A DNA stretch of 64,000 nt, from contig NZ_SJPO01000011.1 in the NCBI RefSeq assembly GCF_007859935.1, forward strand, positions 1 to 64,000, written 5' to 3'. This stretch comes from Posidoniimonas polymericola (GTDB lineage Bacteria > Planctomycetota > Planctomycetia > Pirellulales > Lacipirellulaceae). The notes under the pieces were generated by a model. It was not told where the DNA came from. It searched no databases and saw nothing but the letters and a program-made list of their open reading frames with translations. A program made the position numbers and the translations under genes. Shown here piece by piece: positions 54,421 through 63,046 of this stretch (position 1 is its first letter; every line of letters starts with the position of its first letter).

Positions 54421-55410
54421 TCAACGCCCCTGGCGACGGAACAGCCGCCACCGCCGCTCGGTTTCGGGCGCGTCGCCTGCATCGCCAAAGTCCTCCAGCT
54501 CGGTCACGACCCAGCGGACACGCCGCCCGCTGGCGTCGCGTTCGGTGGACGAGGCCTGCACCAGCCCGCCGGGGGCGAGGCCGCAGAGCAGCTCGGTGCG
54601 CTCGATCTGATTGGCTCCTGCGGTCGCCCGGACCTGCTGGCGGTAGCCGGCGACCATCCCCCCCTCGAGCAGGATCGGGACGTCCACGGCCAGCACGCTG
54701 GTGACCTCGCCCGTCAGGTCCGAGGCCGAGCTGCCGTCCGGCGCGGCCACCTCGCGACGCATCAGGTAGGGGGGGAATTCGGGGGCGTAGAAGAGGGTCT
54801 CGATGCGCCGCTGCGGGCCCTCGCCGTAGGTGAGTTCCCACTGCTGGCAGGGGATGGTCTTGCCGCCGAGGCTGATGTCGACCGCCGGGTGCTCGACCGC
54901 GATCGGCGACTGGCTGGTGTGGTCGGTCAGCAGGCTGCGGCGGGTCACCTGCGTGGCCCCGCGGAGACGCTTGCCGCCGACCTCCACGACCGAGGTGGTC
55001 TCGAGCGTGTAGCTCTCATCGGTGATCTCCGACAGCTTATCGGTGTGCAGGGTCTCGCTGCGGGTAAGGAAGCGGCCGCTCTCGTCGAAGGTCTCGGTGA
55101 CGGTGCGGAGCGTCCGCCAGGCGCCGACGTCGAAGCGGCCCCACGGGTGGCTCTCGACGGGCAGCTGCAGCGAGTCGGGCGCGGGGGGGAGCTCGGGGGC
55201 CGAAACGGTCGCGACTGCCTTCTCGGCGGTGAACGGCTGGGCGGAGTCGGTGATCGACTCGTCGACTGGGGGGGCGATGGGGGGCTGGGAGGCCGCCGGG
55301 CCCACCAGCGCCACGGCGACCGCGCACAGGGCGCCAAGCGTCGTTCCGAGGACGCGCAGAACGCGGGCACGCAGGGCTGGCCGGACGTAGGGCGGGGGGA
55401 GGCGGAGCAT
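54421..55410 (-). CDS. Secreted hypothetical protein
   Basis: A 329-residue protein with a basic N-terminus and a signal-type hydrophobic stretch (about 17-40), a Pro-rich linker (42-85), and a beta-rich body (90-310). The body shows alternating strands such as TLRTVTETFDESGRFLTRSE and IETLFYAPEFPPYLMRRE, reminiscent of planctomycete proteins that measure or carry hydrophobic compounds, but I recognise no family. The start at 55410 is the ATG giving a plausible signal peptide. It follows the SelA-like gene by 70 bases on the same strand. Confidence 0.6.
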   Translation of the reverse strand: MLRLPPPYVRPALRARVLRVLGTTLGALCAVAVALVGPAASQPPIAPPVDESITDSAQPFTAEKAVATVSAPELPPAPDSLQLPVESHPWGRFDVGAWRTLRTVTETFDESGRFLTRSETLHTDKLSEITDESYTLETTSVVEVGGKRLRGATQVTRRSLLTDHTSQSPIAVEHPAVDISLGGKTIPCQQWELTYGEGPQRRIETLFYAPEFPPYLMRREVAAPDGSSASDLTGEVTSVLAVDVPILLEGGMVAGYRQQVRATAGANQIERTELLCGLAPGGLVQASSTERDASGRRVRWVVTELEDFGDAGDAPETERRWRLFRRQGR

Positions 55411-55480
55411 CGGGTTTACTTACGGAAAGGGCCCCGCCGGGGGTCGGCGGGCTTCGACAAGTATAGAACCGGGAGCTGGG

Positions 55481-56893
55481 CTAAACGACCGGCGGCTGGT
55501 CGCTTTGCTCGTCAGAACCGGCAGAATCGTTCCCCTCGAACGCCGCGACCAGGTCGAGGTCTTGGCGGGCGAACACCGTGCGGAGGTTCAGCAGAAGCGA
55601 ATCTCCTTCGACTTCCGCCGCCACCGCGGGGGACCTCTCGAGCAGACGGCGCGACAACGCCTCGGCAGTGCTCTCGGTTGGCCGGACGCGGATGCCCCAG
55701 GACGGCAGGCAGATCGGCAGCCCGCCGATCGGCGACCCGGCGAGCTCGACCGCCTCGGCCGAGTACTGCGGCGCGGCGTCCAGCTGCGGCGCCAGCCGCT
55801 CGGCGCGGCTCTTCAGGTTGTCGATCGGCGCAGTGACCAGCGAGAGCACCGGGACGCTCAGCTCGGCCCGCTCGGGGGTGGCGTGCAGCTGAAGCGTGGC
55901 GGCCAGCGCGCCGGCCTGCCGCCCGGTCGCCCGGCAGGTCGCGAGCAGCGGCGATCCGAGCAGCCGCTCGACGGCGGCCGTGGCTCCAACCGCGATGCCG
56001 CACTCCGGGCCGCCGATCAGGCCGTCGCCGCGGGCGAGCACGAGGTCGGCGCCCGTGTGGATCGCCTCCTGCAACGAGGGGAGCAGGGGCTCCAGCCCGG
56101 CGAGCGGCCTGAGGGCGGCTCCGCCGAGCTCGACGACCACGCTGCCGCCGCTCCGCTTGGCGGTCTGAACGAGCTCTTCCAGGGCGGGGCGGCAGGCCGA
56201 CAGCGGGTTCACCGTGCTGCCCATCCGCAGCACGGTGGCCGGGCGGCCGTCGAGGGCGCGTTCGTAGTCGTTCGCGTTCACGCTGTCGGCGGCGCCAACC
56301 TCTAGCAGGCTGACATTGGCCGCGGTCGCCAGGTCGGTCAGCCGGCAGGGGGCGTCGATCGTGCCGACCTCGCCACGGGCAATCACCACGCTGTTGTTGG
56401 ACGTTTGGGTGCGGAGGGCGAGCTCGATGGCGGCGGGGTGCGAAGAGAAGACCGCCGCGGCCTCGGCGCCGGTCAGCTCGCACAGCAGACGGCAGGCGTC
56501 CTGATCGGCGTGGCCATTGCTGAGCCCGCCGTCGCCGACACTAAGGGTGAAGTCCTGCGCGGTGAGCAGCATCCGCTCGACCGCGGCCTCTGGCAGCGGC
56601 GATGAGACCCACGGCGAGCCACGGAACCGACCAGTGGCGTTGATTGCCCCGCCGACCTTGAACGAGTCGGCGCCCGACAGGTAGCGGCTGACCCGCTCGG
56701 CGAGCTCCGAAAATGAGGGGACGTTGGCCTCCTCGGCGCGGTGCGCGAGGTCTGCGCGGACGTCGTCCAAGAAGGTCCGCACCTGCGCAGTGACCACGTT
56801 CGGGTGCAGCCGATCGACGACCGACTTCACCCGCGGGTTTTCTAGCAGCTCTGCCGCAGTAGGGAGTTTTTTCCAGAGGTCCGAGGTCTTCAT
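55481..56893 (-). CDS. SelA-like protein lacking the PLP lysine
   Basis: About 470 residues from the ATG at 56893 (MKTSDLWKKLPTAAELL, the usual SelA N-terminal helix). Homology to L-seryl-tRNA(Sec) selenium transferase runs along the whole chain: VPSFSELAERVSRYL, INATG, LTGAEAAAVFSSHPAA, VVELGGAALR. The active-site segment that reads SGDKLLGGPQAG in E. coli SelA is RGDGLIGGPECG here, so the PLP-binding Lys is Gly291. The HTNLGRAPL motif after INATG is also lost. It therefore probably does not make selenocysteine. Planctomycete genomes may use such a protein for another task; no selB, selD or tRNA-Sec is near. An ATG at 56941 is an alternative start. Confidence 0.8.
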   Translation of the reverse strand: MKTSDLWKKLPTAAELLENPRVKSVVDRLHPNVVTAQVRTFLDDVRADLAHRAEEANVPSFSELAERVSRYLSGADSFKVGGAINATGRFRGSPWVSSPLPEAAVERMLLTAQDFTLSVGDGGLSNGHADQDACRLLCELTGAEAAAVFSSHPAAIELALRTQTSNNSVVIARGEVGTIDAPCRLTDLATAANVSLLEVGAADSVNANDYERALDGRPATVLRMGSTVNPLSACRPALEELVQTAKRSGGSVVVELGGAALRPLAGLEPLLPSLQEAIHTGADLVLARGDGLIGGPECGIAVGATAAVERLLGSPLLATCRATGRQAGALAATLQLHATPERAELSVPVLSLVTAPIDNLKSRAERLAPQLDAAPQYSAEAVELAGSPIGGLPICLPSWGIRVRPTESTAEALSRRLLERSPAVAAEVEGDSLLLNLRTVFARQDLDLVAAFEGNDSAGSDEQSDQPPVV

Positions 56894-57008
56894 GCCTGCC
56901 CGCTTGAGGTCGAAATCATTTAGAATTGGGTCTTCTACCATTAGACAACCCCGCCGGCGGCGCGGAAACCCGCCCGGCGCCCTCCCCTGCCCCATTGCCA
57001 GCCTGTTG

Positions 57009-57812
57009 ATGACCGATTCAGACCCGCCGGAGCCGCTTGTCCAGCTGCAGGACGTGGGGGTCCGGTACCCGACAGGCACCCACGCCCTGGTCGGGTTATC
57101 ACTGGACATCCAGCCGGGCGAGTTCGTCAGCCTGCTGGGGCCGTCGGGCTGCGGCAAGAGCACCGTGCTGCGGTTAGTCGGGGGCTTAACTAAGGCGACC
57201 AGCGGCCGTGTCCGGCGGGCATGGGACGGTGGGCCGTCGCAAGACGCCCCCGTCGGGTGCGTGTTCCAGGAGCCAACGCTGCTCCCCTGGAGCACGGTCT
57301 GGAACAACGTCTACCTGCCGCTGCGGCTGCAGTCGCAACGCCGCAAGTCGGCCCGCCAGCGGGTCGACGAGGCGCTCGCGCTGGTTGGGCTCACGGAATT
57401 CGCCAAGGCCTACCCACGCGAGCTCAGCGGCGGCATGAAGATGCGGGCCGCGCTCGCCCGGGCGCTGGTGACCCGTCCGCGGCTGTTGATGCTCGACGAG
57501 CCGTTCGCCGCGCTCGACGAGATCACTCGGTTCCGCCTGAACGACGACCTCTTGAGGCTGTGGAGTGAGCGCGAGATGACCGCGCTGTTTGTTACCCACA
57601 GCGTGTACGAGTCGGTCTACCTGTCGACCCGGGTGCTGGTGCTGAGCGAACGCCCGGGCCGCGTTGTCGACGATATCACGGTCGACCTGCCGGGGCCGCG
57701 CGACGAGTCGGTGCGTTCGACCAGCCGATACCTCGAGCTCTGCGCCCGCGCGTCCGATGCGCTGCACCACGCCATGGGCGAGGCCCCCACCGCGAAAGGG
57801 GCCGCGTCATGA
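57009..57812 (+). CDS. ABC transporter ATPase (SsuB/TauB/ThiZ type)
   Basis: A 267-residue nucleotide-binding subunit from the ATG at 57009. Walker A GPSGCGKST, Q-loop in VFQEPTLLPWSTV, signature LSGGMKMRA, Walker B LLMLDEPFAALDE, switch His in FVTHSV. The PTLLPW and FAALDE forms mark the nitrate/sulfonate/thiamine-precursor importer class. The stop overlaps the permease start (ATGA). First gene of a three-gene importer set with the permease and a THI5-like binding protein. Confidence 0.92.
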   Translation: MTDSDPPEPLVQLQDVGVRYPTGTHALVGLSLDIQPGEFVSLLGPSGCGKSTVLRLVGGLTKATSGRVRRAWDGGPSQDAPVGCVFQEPTLLPWSTVWNNVYLPLRLQSQRRKSARQRVDEALALVGLTEFAKAYPRELSGGMKMRAALARALVTRPRLLMLDEPFAALDEITRFRLNDDLLRLWSEREMTALFVTHSVYESVYLSTRVLVLSERPGRVVDDITVDLPGPRDESVRSTSRYLELCARASDALHHAMGEAPTAKGAAS

Positions 57813-58645
57813 GCTACGCAGCAAGCAACAACGGTCCGCACTGGAGTCGCCGCGTGCTGCGGCTGGCGGCGCCGCTGGCGCTCGGCGCCGTCGTGTTGGC
57901 GGCGTGGGAGATCGTGGTGCGGGTCAAGGAGATCTCGCCCTACTTGTTGCCGACGCCGTCGGGCATCGCGCAGGCGATGTGGGAGCACCGCGAGCCGCTG
58001 CTGGCCGCGTGGGGCGTGACGCTCACGACAATGCTCATTGCGCTGGCGGCCGCCGTGTTGGGCGGAGTGCTGCTGGCCGCGTTGTTCTCGACCTCACGCG
58101 TGCTGGAACTGAGCCTGTTCCCGTACGCCGTGACCCTGCAGGTGACGCCGCTGCTGGCGATTGCGCCGCTGCTGCTGATCTGGATCCATGAGCCGCGGTG
58201 GGTGATGCTGCTGTGCGCGTGGATCGTGGCATTCTTCCCGATCCTGTCGGGCACGGCGGTGGGGCTCCGCGCCGCGGACGCCGGGCACGAGGACCTGTTC
58301 CGGCTGTACGGCGCCTCGCGGTGGCAGCGGCTGCGGCTGCTCCTGGCGCCGACCGCCCTGCCCTACTTCCTGGCTGGGCTGCGGGTGTCGGTGAACCTGG
58401 CCCTGGTGGGCGCCGTGGTGGCCGAGTTCGTCACCGCCGCCGCGGTCGAGCACCCCGGTCTGGCGACCATTATTTTCGAAGCCCAGTACCGCTCCGACAC
58501 CGAACGGGCGTTCGCGGCGCTGGCGATCATCTCGCTGACAGGCGTGGTGTTCTACTTCGCCACGCACCTGCTGAGCGGCTGGCTGCTGTCGAGCCGGCAG
58601 GAACGGCGCGTCTCCTCGCGAGAGGGCGGGTCGGTCGCGGGGTAA
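57809..58645 (+). CDS. ABC transporter permease (SsuC/ThiX type)
   Basis: A 278-residue inner membrane subunit with six helices (about 18-36, 75-100, 103-123, 126-148, 185-210, 232-255). The EAA loop that contacts the ATPase reads GHEDLFRLYGASRWQRLRLLLAPTALPYFLAGLR, with the conserved Gly. PTPSGIAQAMWEHRE near the N-terminus is the family signature. Overlaps the ATPase gene by four bases. The three proteins form one import system. Confidence 0.92.
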   Translation: MSYAASNNGPHWSRRVLRLAAPLALGAVVLAAWEIVVRVKEISPYLLPTPSGIAQAMWEHREPLLAAWGVTLTTMLIALAAAVLGGVLLAALFSTSRVLELSLFPYAVTLQVTPLLAIAPLLLIWIHEPRWVMLLCAWIVAFFPILSGTAVGLRAADAGHEDLFRLYGASRWQRLRLLLAPTALPYFLAGLRVSVNLALVGAVVAEFVTAAAVEHPGLATIIFEAQYRSDTERAFAALAIISLTGVVFYFATHLLSGWLLSSRQERRVSSREGGSVAG

Positions 58646-58680
58646 TCGTCAGCCGCGGTGGCCTCTGCTAGAGTGAGGGC

Positions 58681-59703
58681 ATGCAACGCACCCTCTGCCT
58701 CATTGTATTGCTGGCGGCCTCCCCCGCGGCGGCGCTCGAGAACGTCACGCTGGCGCTCAACTGGAAGGCCCAGCCCGAACTGGGCGGGTTCTACCAAGCC
58801 CTGGCCGACGGAACGTACCGCGATGCCGGTTTCGACGTGAAGATCCGTCAGGGCGGGCCTCAGATCAACAACCGGCCGCTGCTGGCCGCCGGCCGCGTCG
58901 ACTTCCTAATCGGCACCAACCTGCTGCAGGCGTTCGACGCCGTCAAGCAGCAGACGCCCACCCGGGTGGTGGCCGCGATGCTGCAGAAGGACCCGCAGTG
59001 CCTAATCGCCCACCGCGGCCAGGGTTACGATCAGTGGTCGGACCTGACCAAGGCGCCGCTGTTGATGGCGGCGACCGGCCGCTACAGCTTCTTCCTGTGG
59101 ATGGAGGCCGCCCACGGCTTCCAGAAACGGAACCTGCGGCCCTACAACCACAGCCTCGCGCCGTTCCTCGCGAACAAGACTTGGATCCAGCAGGGCTACG
59201 CCACGGCCGAGCCGATGCGCGTCGAGGAGGCGACCGGCGAGGCGCCGCTCGTGTTCCTGCTGGCCGACCACGGTTGGGACAGCTACTCCACCGTGATCGA
59301 GGCCCCGCAGGCCGCAATCGACCGCCAGCCCGAACGTGTCCAGCGGTTTGTCGACGCCTCGATCAGGGGCTGGTACGACTACCTGTACGGAGACAATCGA
59401 GCGGCAAACGAGCTGATCAAGCGTGACAACGGCGCGATGACCGACGCTCAGATCGCCTTCTCGCTTAAGCAGATGAAGGCCCAGGGCCTCGTCGACTCGG
59501 GCGAAGCGGTCGAGAACGGCATAGGCGCCATGCGGCTCGAGCGGGTCCGCCGTTTCTACCAGAAGATGGTTGACTCGGGCCTGCTTAAGGCCGGGGAGAT
59601 CGACCCCGACGACGCTGTCACGCTACAATTCGTCAACCAAGGCGTGGGGCTCGACCTGCGTCCCAGGGTTGCAGGCGACCAACGGGCTGCCGGCGACAAA
59701 TAG
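58681..59703 (+). CDS. ABC transporter substrate-binding protein, NMT1/THI5-like
   Basis: A 340-residue periplasmic protein with a signal peptide (about 1-18) and the SsuA/THI5 fold. The first block, ALNWKAQPELGGFYQALADGTYRDAGFDV followed by GGPQINNRPLLAAGRVDF, is characteristic of ThiY- and RibY-type proteins, which bind pyrimidine precursors of thiamine or riboflavin-like compounds. Later MAATGRYSFFLWM and FVDASIRGWYDYL fit the family. The ligand is not proven; other THI5-like proteins bind different aromatic molecules. No TPP riboswitch was recognised before the operon. Confidence 0.88.
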   Translation: MQRTLCLIVLLAASPAAALENVTLALNWKAQPELGGFYQALADGTYRDAGFDVKIRQGGPQINNRPLLAAGRVDFLIGTNLLQAFDAVKQQTPTRVVAAMLQKDPQCLIAHRGQGYDQWSDLTKAPLLMAATGRYSFFLWMEAAHGFQKRNLRPYNHSLAPFLANKTWIQQGYATAEPMRVEEATGEAPLVFLLADHGWDSYSTVIEAPQAAIDRQPERVQRFVDASIRGWYDYLYGDNRAANELIKRDNGAMTDAQIAFSLKQMKAQGLVDSGEAVENGIGAMRLERVRRFYQKMVDSGLLKAGEIDPDDAVTLQFVNQGVGLDLRPRVAGDQRAAGDK

Positions 59704-59760
59704 CCGATCGGCGGCCGGTTATCATTCCCTTGCGTATTCGATTTTTTTAAAGGACAGGCG

Positions 59761-60291
59761 ATGAAGCATCTGAAGCACGCGAACCTCGAACAGGCGGTTT
59801 CTTCGGTGGTCGCGGCCCTGGTGGCGATGGCCCTCACCGGCTGCCCCGGGCCCGTCAGCACGCCGGAGGGCGACGCGGCTGCCCACGCCGACCACGACCA
59901 CGGCGATGGCCACGAGCACGCCACGACCCTGGTGGGCGCATACGAGGAACTGGAGCACATGGCCGCGGATATCAAGTCGTCGTTCCAGGCCGACAAGCCC
60001 GGTGACGCGCACGACGCAATGCACGAGATCGGCCACGTGATTCTTTCGATTCCCGCGTTGGCAGAAAAGGCGGGCGTCGGGTCGGCTGACGAGGTCAAGC
60101 AGGTTACCGACGACCTGATGGACGGCTTCGCCAAACTCGACGACGTGATGCACGGCGGCGACAAGGTCACCTGGGACGACGTCAGCGCGAAGATCGACGC
60201 CGCCATGCAGAAGCTCGAGGGCTGGCTCCCGGCCGACGCGCACGCCGATCACGATCACGACGGCGACGATCACGCCGACCACCAGCACTAG
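59761..60291 (+). CDS. His/Asp-rich lipoprotein
   Basis: A 176-residue protein with a lipoprotein signal (Cys28 in ALTGCPG). Two clusters rich in His and Asp (AHADHDHGDGHEH at 42-54 and AHADHDHDGDDHADHQH at the end) flank a helical core (about 60-155) with further His residues (EIGHVILS, VMHGGDK). His-rich ends like these bind Zn, Ni or Cu, either as a store or to hand metal to a transporter. GGACAGG is the ribosome binding site. It follows the importer by 57 bases; whether it belongs to that operon is unclear. Related proteins occur in several planctomycetes, from memory. Confidence 0.78.
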   Translation: MKHLKHANLEQAVSSVVAALVAMALTGCPGPVSTPEGDAAAHADHDHGDGHEHATTLVGAYEELEHMAADIKSSFQADKPGDAHDAMHEIGHVILSIPALAEKAGVGSADEVKQVTDDLMDGFAKLDDVMHGGDKVTWDDVSAKIDAAMQKLEGWLPADAHADHDHDGDDHADHQH

Positions 60292-60346
60292 TTGGCCGCG
60301 GGCGTCCGGCCCGTCGCTGCGGAGGCGGAAGTTTGGGTCTCCGCGA

Positions 60347-61087
60347 CTACTTCCGCGTAACGTACCCCACCAAGATTGCCCCCAGCAGCAGGCCGCCGCC
60401 GACCACCGCCAGTATCGGGATCGGCGCGGCCACCCGGTCCCACTGCTCGAGGCCGTGGCCCAGGTTGGCGCCGAACACCGCGCACAGCGTCAAGAGCGGG
60501 AAGGTCAACGCGGCGAGCACGTTCAGCCGGTGCGCGGCCTTGGCCTGCCGCCGGCTCGAATCGGCCTGCTCCTCGGCCCGGCGGGCGATCACGAAGTCAA
60601 GTGTGTTGCGGGCGTCGGCCTGCAGCAGCTCGGCCCGCCGCGACGCCGCGTACGCGCGGTCACGGAGCAGGATCAGTTCGCGCACCTCGGGCAGCTCCTC
60701 ACGGGCCTGCTGCAACGCCTGGTGCAGGTTGTGCGAAGCCCGCACCAGCGGGTTGAGCAGCGTCAGCAGGTCGAAGTACTCGGCGGCCGACTGCGCAAGG
60801 TCCTCGTCGGCGTCGATCCGGTCAAGCAGCTTGTCGTACTCGTCGATCAGCTCGCCGACCGGCGACTCGCCGTGCCGCAGCGACTTGGGCCGCCACTCGC
60901 CCTCGGGGCTGCGCCAGATCAGCCGGCCCTCGCGTTCGTCCTGATCGGGGAGCGGCGGGGAGTGCAGCACCAGCAGCAGGTGGCCGTCGTGCACCATCGC
61001 CCGCTGGCGGCCGACCTGGTCGCCGACGCGGTTGCGGATGACCTCGGGGAGCGTCCACTGCTGCGGGATGAGCGGCGTGTCTGCCAT
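60347..61087 (-). CDS. CorA-like membrane protein without the GMN motif
   Basis: A 246-residue protein. The N-terminal part (1-100) is soluble with beta strands, followed by long helices (about 105-185, rich in Arg, Glu and Ala) and two C-terminal transmembrane helices (about 192-212 and 222-243). The order is that of CorA Mg2+ channels, in which a long helix leads to two TM helices, and LNVLAALTFPLLTLCAVFGANLG resembles the CorA pore helix. The GMN motif reads GAN, so Mg2+ selectivity may be lost. Shorter than CorA (about 316). Family call moderately sure. Confidence 0.68.
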   Translation of the reverse strand: MADTPLIPQQWTLPEVIRNRVGDQVGRQRAMVHDGHLLLVLHSPPLPDQDEREGRLIWRSPEGEWRPKSLRHGESPVGELIDEYDKLLDRIDADEDLAQSAAEYFDLLTLLNPLVRASHNLHQALQQAREELPEVRELILLRDRAYAASRRAELLQADARNTLDFVIARRAEEQADSSRRQAKAAHRLNVLAALTFPLLTLCAVFGANLGHGLEQWDRVAAPIPILAVVGGGLLLGAILVGYVTRK

Positions 61088-61177
61088 GGTTACTCGTTGG
61101 GGAGGAGAGAACCGGTGTCCGACAAGAGTGGTTCGCCGGGCCGTGCCGTTGCTTGGGTGAAGATTAGGTGAAGCCCG

Positions 61178-62188
61178 TTAACGACTAATCCAGTAGAACG
61201 TCGTGCCGGCCTCGTCGACCTTCACCTCGCCGTGCAGCCGGGCCTGGAACAGCAGCCTGCTGAGGATGCGGTAGTACGGCATGTTAGCGGCTGGCAGCTT
61301 GGCCTCCACCTCCGCCGGGTTGATCCGCTTGGCGGCCATCGCCGCGTGGTCCCACAGCACCGGCATCTCGATCCGCGGCGCGATGGCGTCGATCGCCTCC
61401 TGCAGCGAGAAGCCTTCGATCTCGACGTTGATCTTCTCGAACATTTTCGGCGCCAGCTCGGTGCCGCGCGCCTTGGTCGGCCAGCCGATGGGCCACGCCT
61501 CGTCGGCGTCGGCGGCGAGCTTGATCGCCACCCGGACCGGCCTGCCGCGGGGTTTCTCGGGCGCCAGCGCCAGCCCCTCGGCCTTGAGCGCGATCGCCAG
61601 CCCGCAGCCGTACGACAGCGTCTGCAGCTCGTCGCGGCACGGCAGCCGCTTGAAGGTCGCGGCGACGAGCGGGTCGACCTCGATGTCGAGTCCGGTGTCG
61701 CGGCTTAGTTGGTTGGTCAGCTCCGCCAGCGGCTTGCCCGCGGTAGAGAACGTGATCGGCTTGCCGAGCTTGGTGAAGGCGTCCTCGAACTGCTCTTTGG
61801 TCAGGCCGAACTGGCCCCGCGCGGCGGTCATCGCCTGGCCGCCGTCGGCCAGCACGCGGTCGAGGTAGTCCTTCAGGGCCGCGGTCTGACTCATCGTGAA
61901 CGAGGATCCGGGGAGCACGAGCTTGCCACCCGAATTCAGCACCCCAGTGATCTGGTAGTGCGTGCCGGAGCCGAGCGTCGACTCCTCGATGGCGGCCTGA
62001 TCCCCCGAACGGCCGCCGCGGATCCGCACATTGGTGATGCCGGCCTCGGCCAGGCGTCGACCCCACTGCTGCGGCGCGGTGATCGCGGCCCGGTCGCCAG
62101 TGACGATAGTGAGCGAGTACGAGTCCGCGAGGGCAATTGTATTAGCAATTACCAAGACGGCTACCGGCATGATGATTCGAGTAATCAT
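61178..62188 (-). CDS. Secreted hypothetical protein with STN/secretin-like segment
   Basis: A 336-residue protein with a signal peptide (about 1-22). The body contains PITFSTAGKPLAELTNQLSRDTGLDIEVDPLVAATF (about 144-180), which resembles the STN domain at the start of secretins and TonB-dependent receptors. A second similar unit follows near INVEIEGFSLQEAIDAIAPRIEMPVLWD. Planctomycetes carry many proteins with repeated STN-like units of unknown role. The start at 62188 is the ATG with a good signal. Confidence 0.68.
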   Translation of the reverse strand: MITRIIMPVAVLVIANTIALADSYSLTIVTGDRAAITAPQQWGRRLAEAGITNVRIRGGRSGDQAAIEESTLGSGTHYQITGVLNSGGKLVLPGSSFTMSQTAALKDYLDRVLADGGQAMTAARGQFGLTKEQFEDAFTKLGKPITFSTAGKPLAELTNQLSRDTGLDIEVDPLVAATFKRLPCRDELQTLSYGCGLAIALKAEGLALAPEKPRGRPVRVAIKLAADADEAWPIGWPTKARGTELAPKMFEKINVEIEGFSLQEAIDAIAPRIEMPVLWDHAAMAAKRINPAEVEAKLPAANMPYYRILSRLLFQARLHGEVKVDEAGTTFYWISR

Positions 62189-62242
62189 GCAGAAAGTCTA
62201 GCACACGGTCGCGATACTGCTTCTGCCGAGGATTCCGCAGCG

Positions 62243-63019
62243 CTACGAGTCAAACGTCAGCTGCACGACCTCTTGGTCGGGGTCGATCATCGAGGGCCCC
62301 ACGTTCACGTTCACCTGGCCGCCGTCCGGCAGGCCGACCGCCTCGCCGTCTTTGAGGACCGCGCCCTTCTCGAGCACGTAGTGCGCCAGGTTGTAAGCCG
62401 TGCCTGCCAGCCGCTGGGAGTCGCCGTCGTAGTAGGGCGCCTCGAACTCGCGGTGCCCGAGCGCCTCGAGCCCGGTGGTGAACAGCGACAGCGCCTCGGA
62501 GTCCTCGTGCTGAGCGACGCGGAAGTCGACCCACAGGTGCAGCGGCAGGTCCTCGGGCGTGATCACCGAGGCGAGCTTCGCGAAGTCCTCGGTGCGGTGC
62601 ACCTGGCCGCTCGGTCCCCACACGATGCCGGTGCCGTCGGCCGCGGTCGCCAGCGCCGCCGTCAGCCGCGTCATCCGCGTGGCGGTGTGGATCGGCTTCT
62701 TGTCGTCGTCCAGCAGCGTGAGGAACAGGTGGTGGGTATGCGGACGCAGGTCCTCTTCGGCCTCCGGCCAGTACCACGCGGTCGCGCACGGGCCCTCGAG
62801 CCGCTCCCACGGGATCGGGCGGTCGACCAGCGTGTAGTTGCCGTTGATCGAACCCCAGCGGAAAGTCACGCTGCGCTCGCTCTCGCTGGTGAGTTCTGGG
62901 GGCGCCTGTTCCGAGAAGTCACGCGAAAGAATCTCGCAGACCTGCTCGAGGTCCGGCAGTCGTTCCGCCGGCAGGGTGACCAGCGCGAGCCAAGGGGAGC
63001 CTGGGTGCATGGTGCTCAT
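62243..63019 (-). CDS. DUF4261-domain protein
   Basis: A 258-residue cytoplasmic protein. Features fit DUF4261: an N-terminal strand-helix (WLALVTLPAERLPDLEQVCE), ACATAWYWPEA-like region, LRPHTHHLFLTLLD, the block IVWGPSGQVHRTEDFAKLA, then LPLHLWVDFRV and a long helix region ending EVVQLTF. The function of DUF4261 is unknown; in other bacteria it occurs in toxin-immunity and housekeeping contexts. It lies 27 bases after prmC on the same strand and may be its operon partner. Confidence 0.78.
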   Translation of the reverse strand: MSTMHPGSPWLALVTLPAERLPDLEQVCEILSRDFSEQAPPELTSESERSVTFRWGSINGNYTLVDRPIPWERLEGPCATAWYWPEAEEDLRPHTHHLFLTLLDDDKKPIHTATRMTRLTAALATAADGTGIVWGPSGQVHRTEDFAKLASVITPEDLPLHLWVDFRVAQHEDSEALSLFTTGLEALGHREFEAPYYDGDSQRLAGTAYNLAHYVLEKGAVLKDGEAVGLPDGGQVNVNVGPSMIDPDQEVVQLTFDS

Positions 63020-63046
63020 TCGTCCAAACTTAGTCGTCGTTGAATC

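Noticed and set aside
56890..56960. A tRNA-like D-arm on the reverse strand (GTTGTCTAATGGTAGAAGAC)
   Set aside because: The D-arm looks right, but no anticodon stem can be formed and no matching 3' acceptor strand follows; probably chance or a decayed fragment upstream of the SelA-like gene.
57000..57010. A TPP riboswitch before the THI5-like importer
   Set aside because: No CTGAGA or thi-box-like core could be found in the short gap before 57009.
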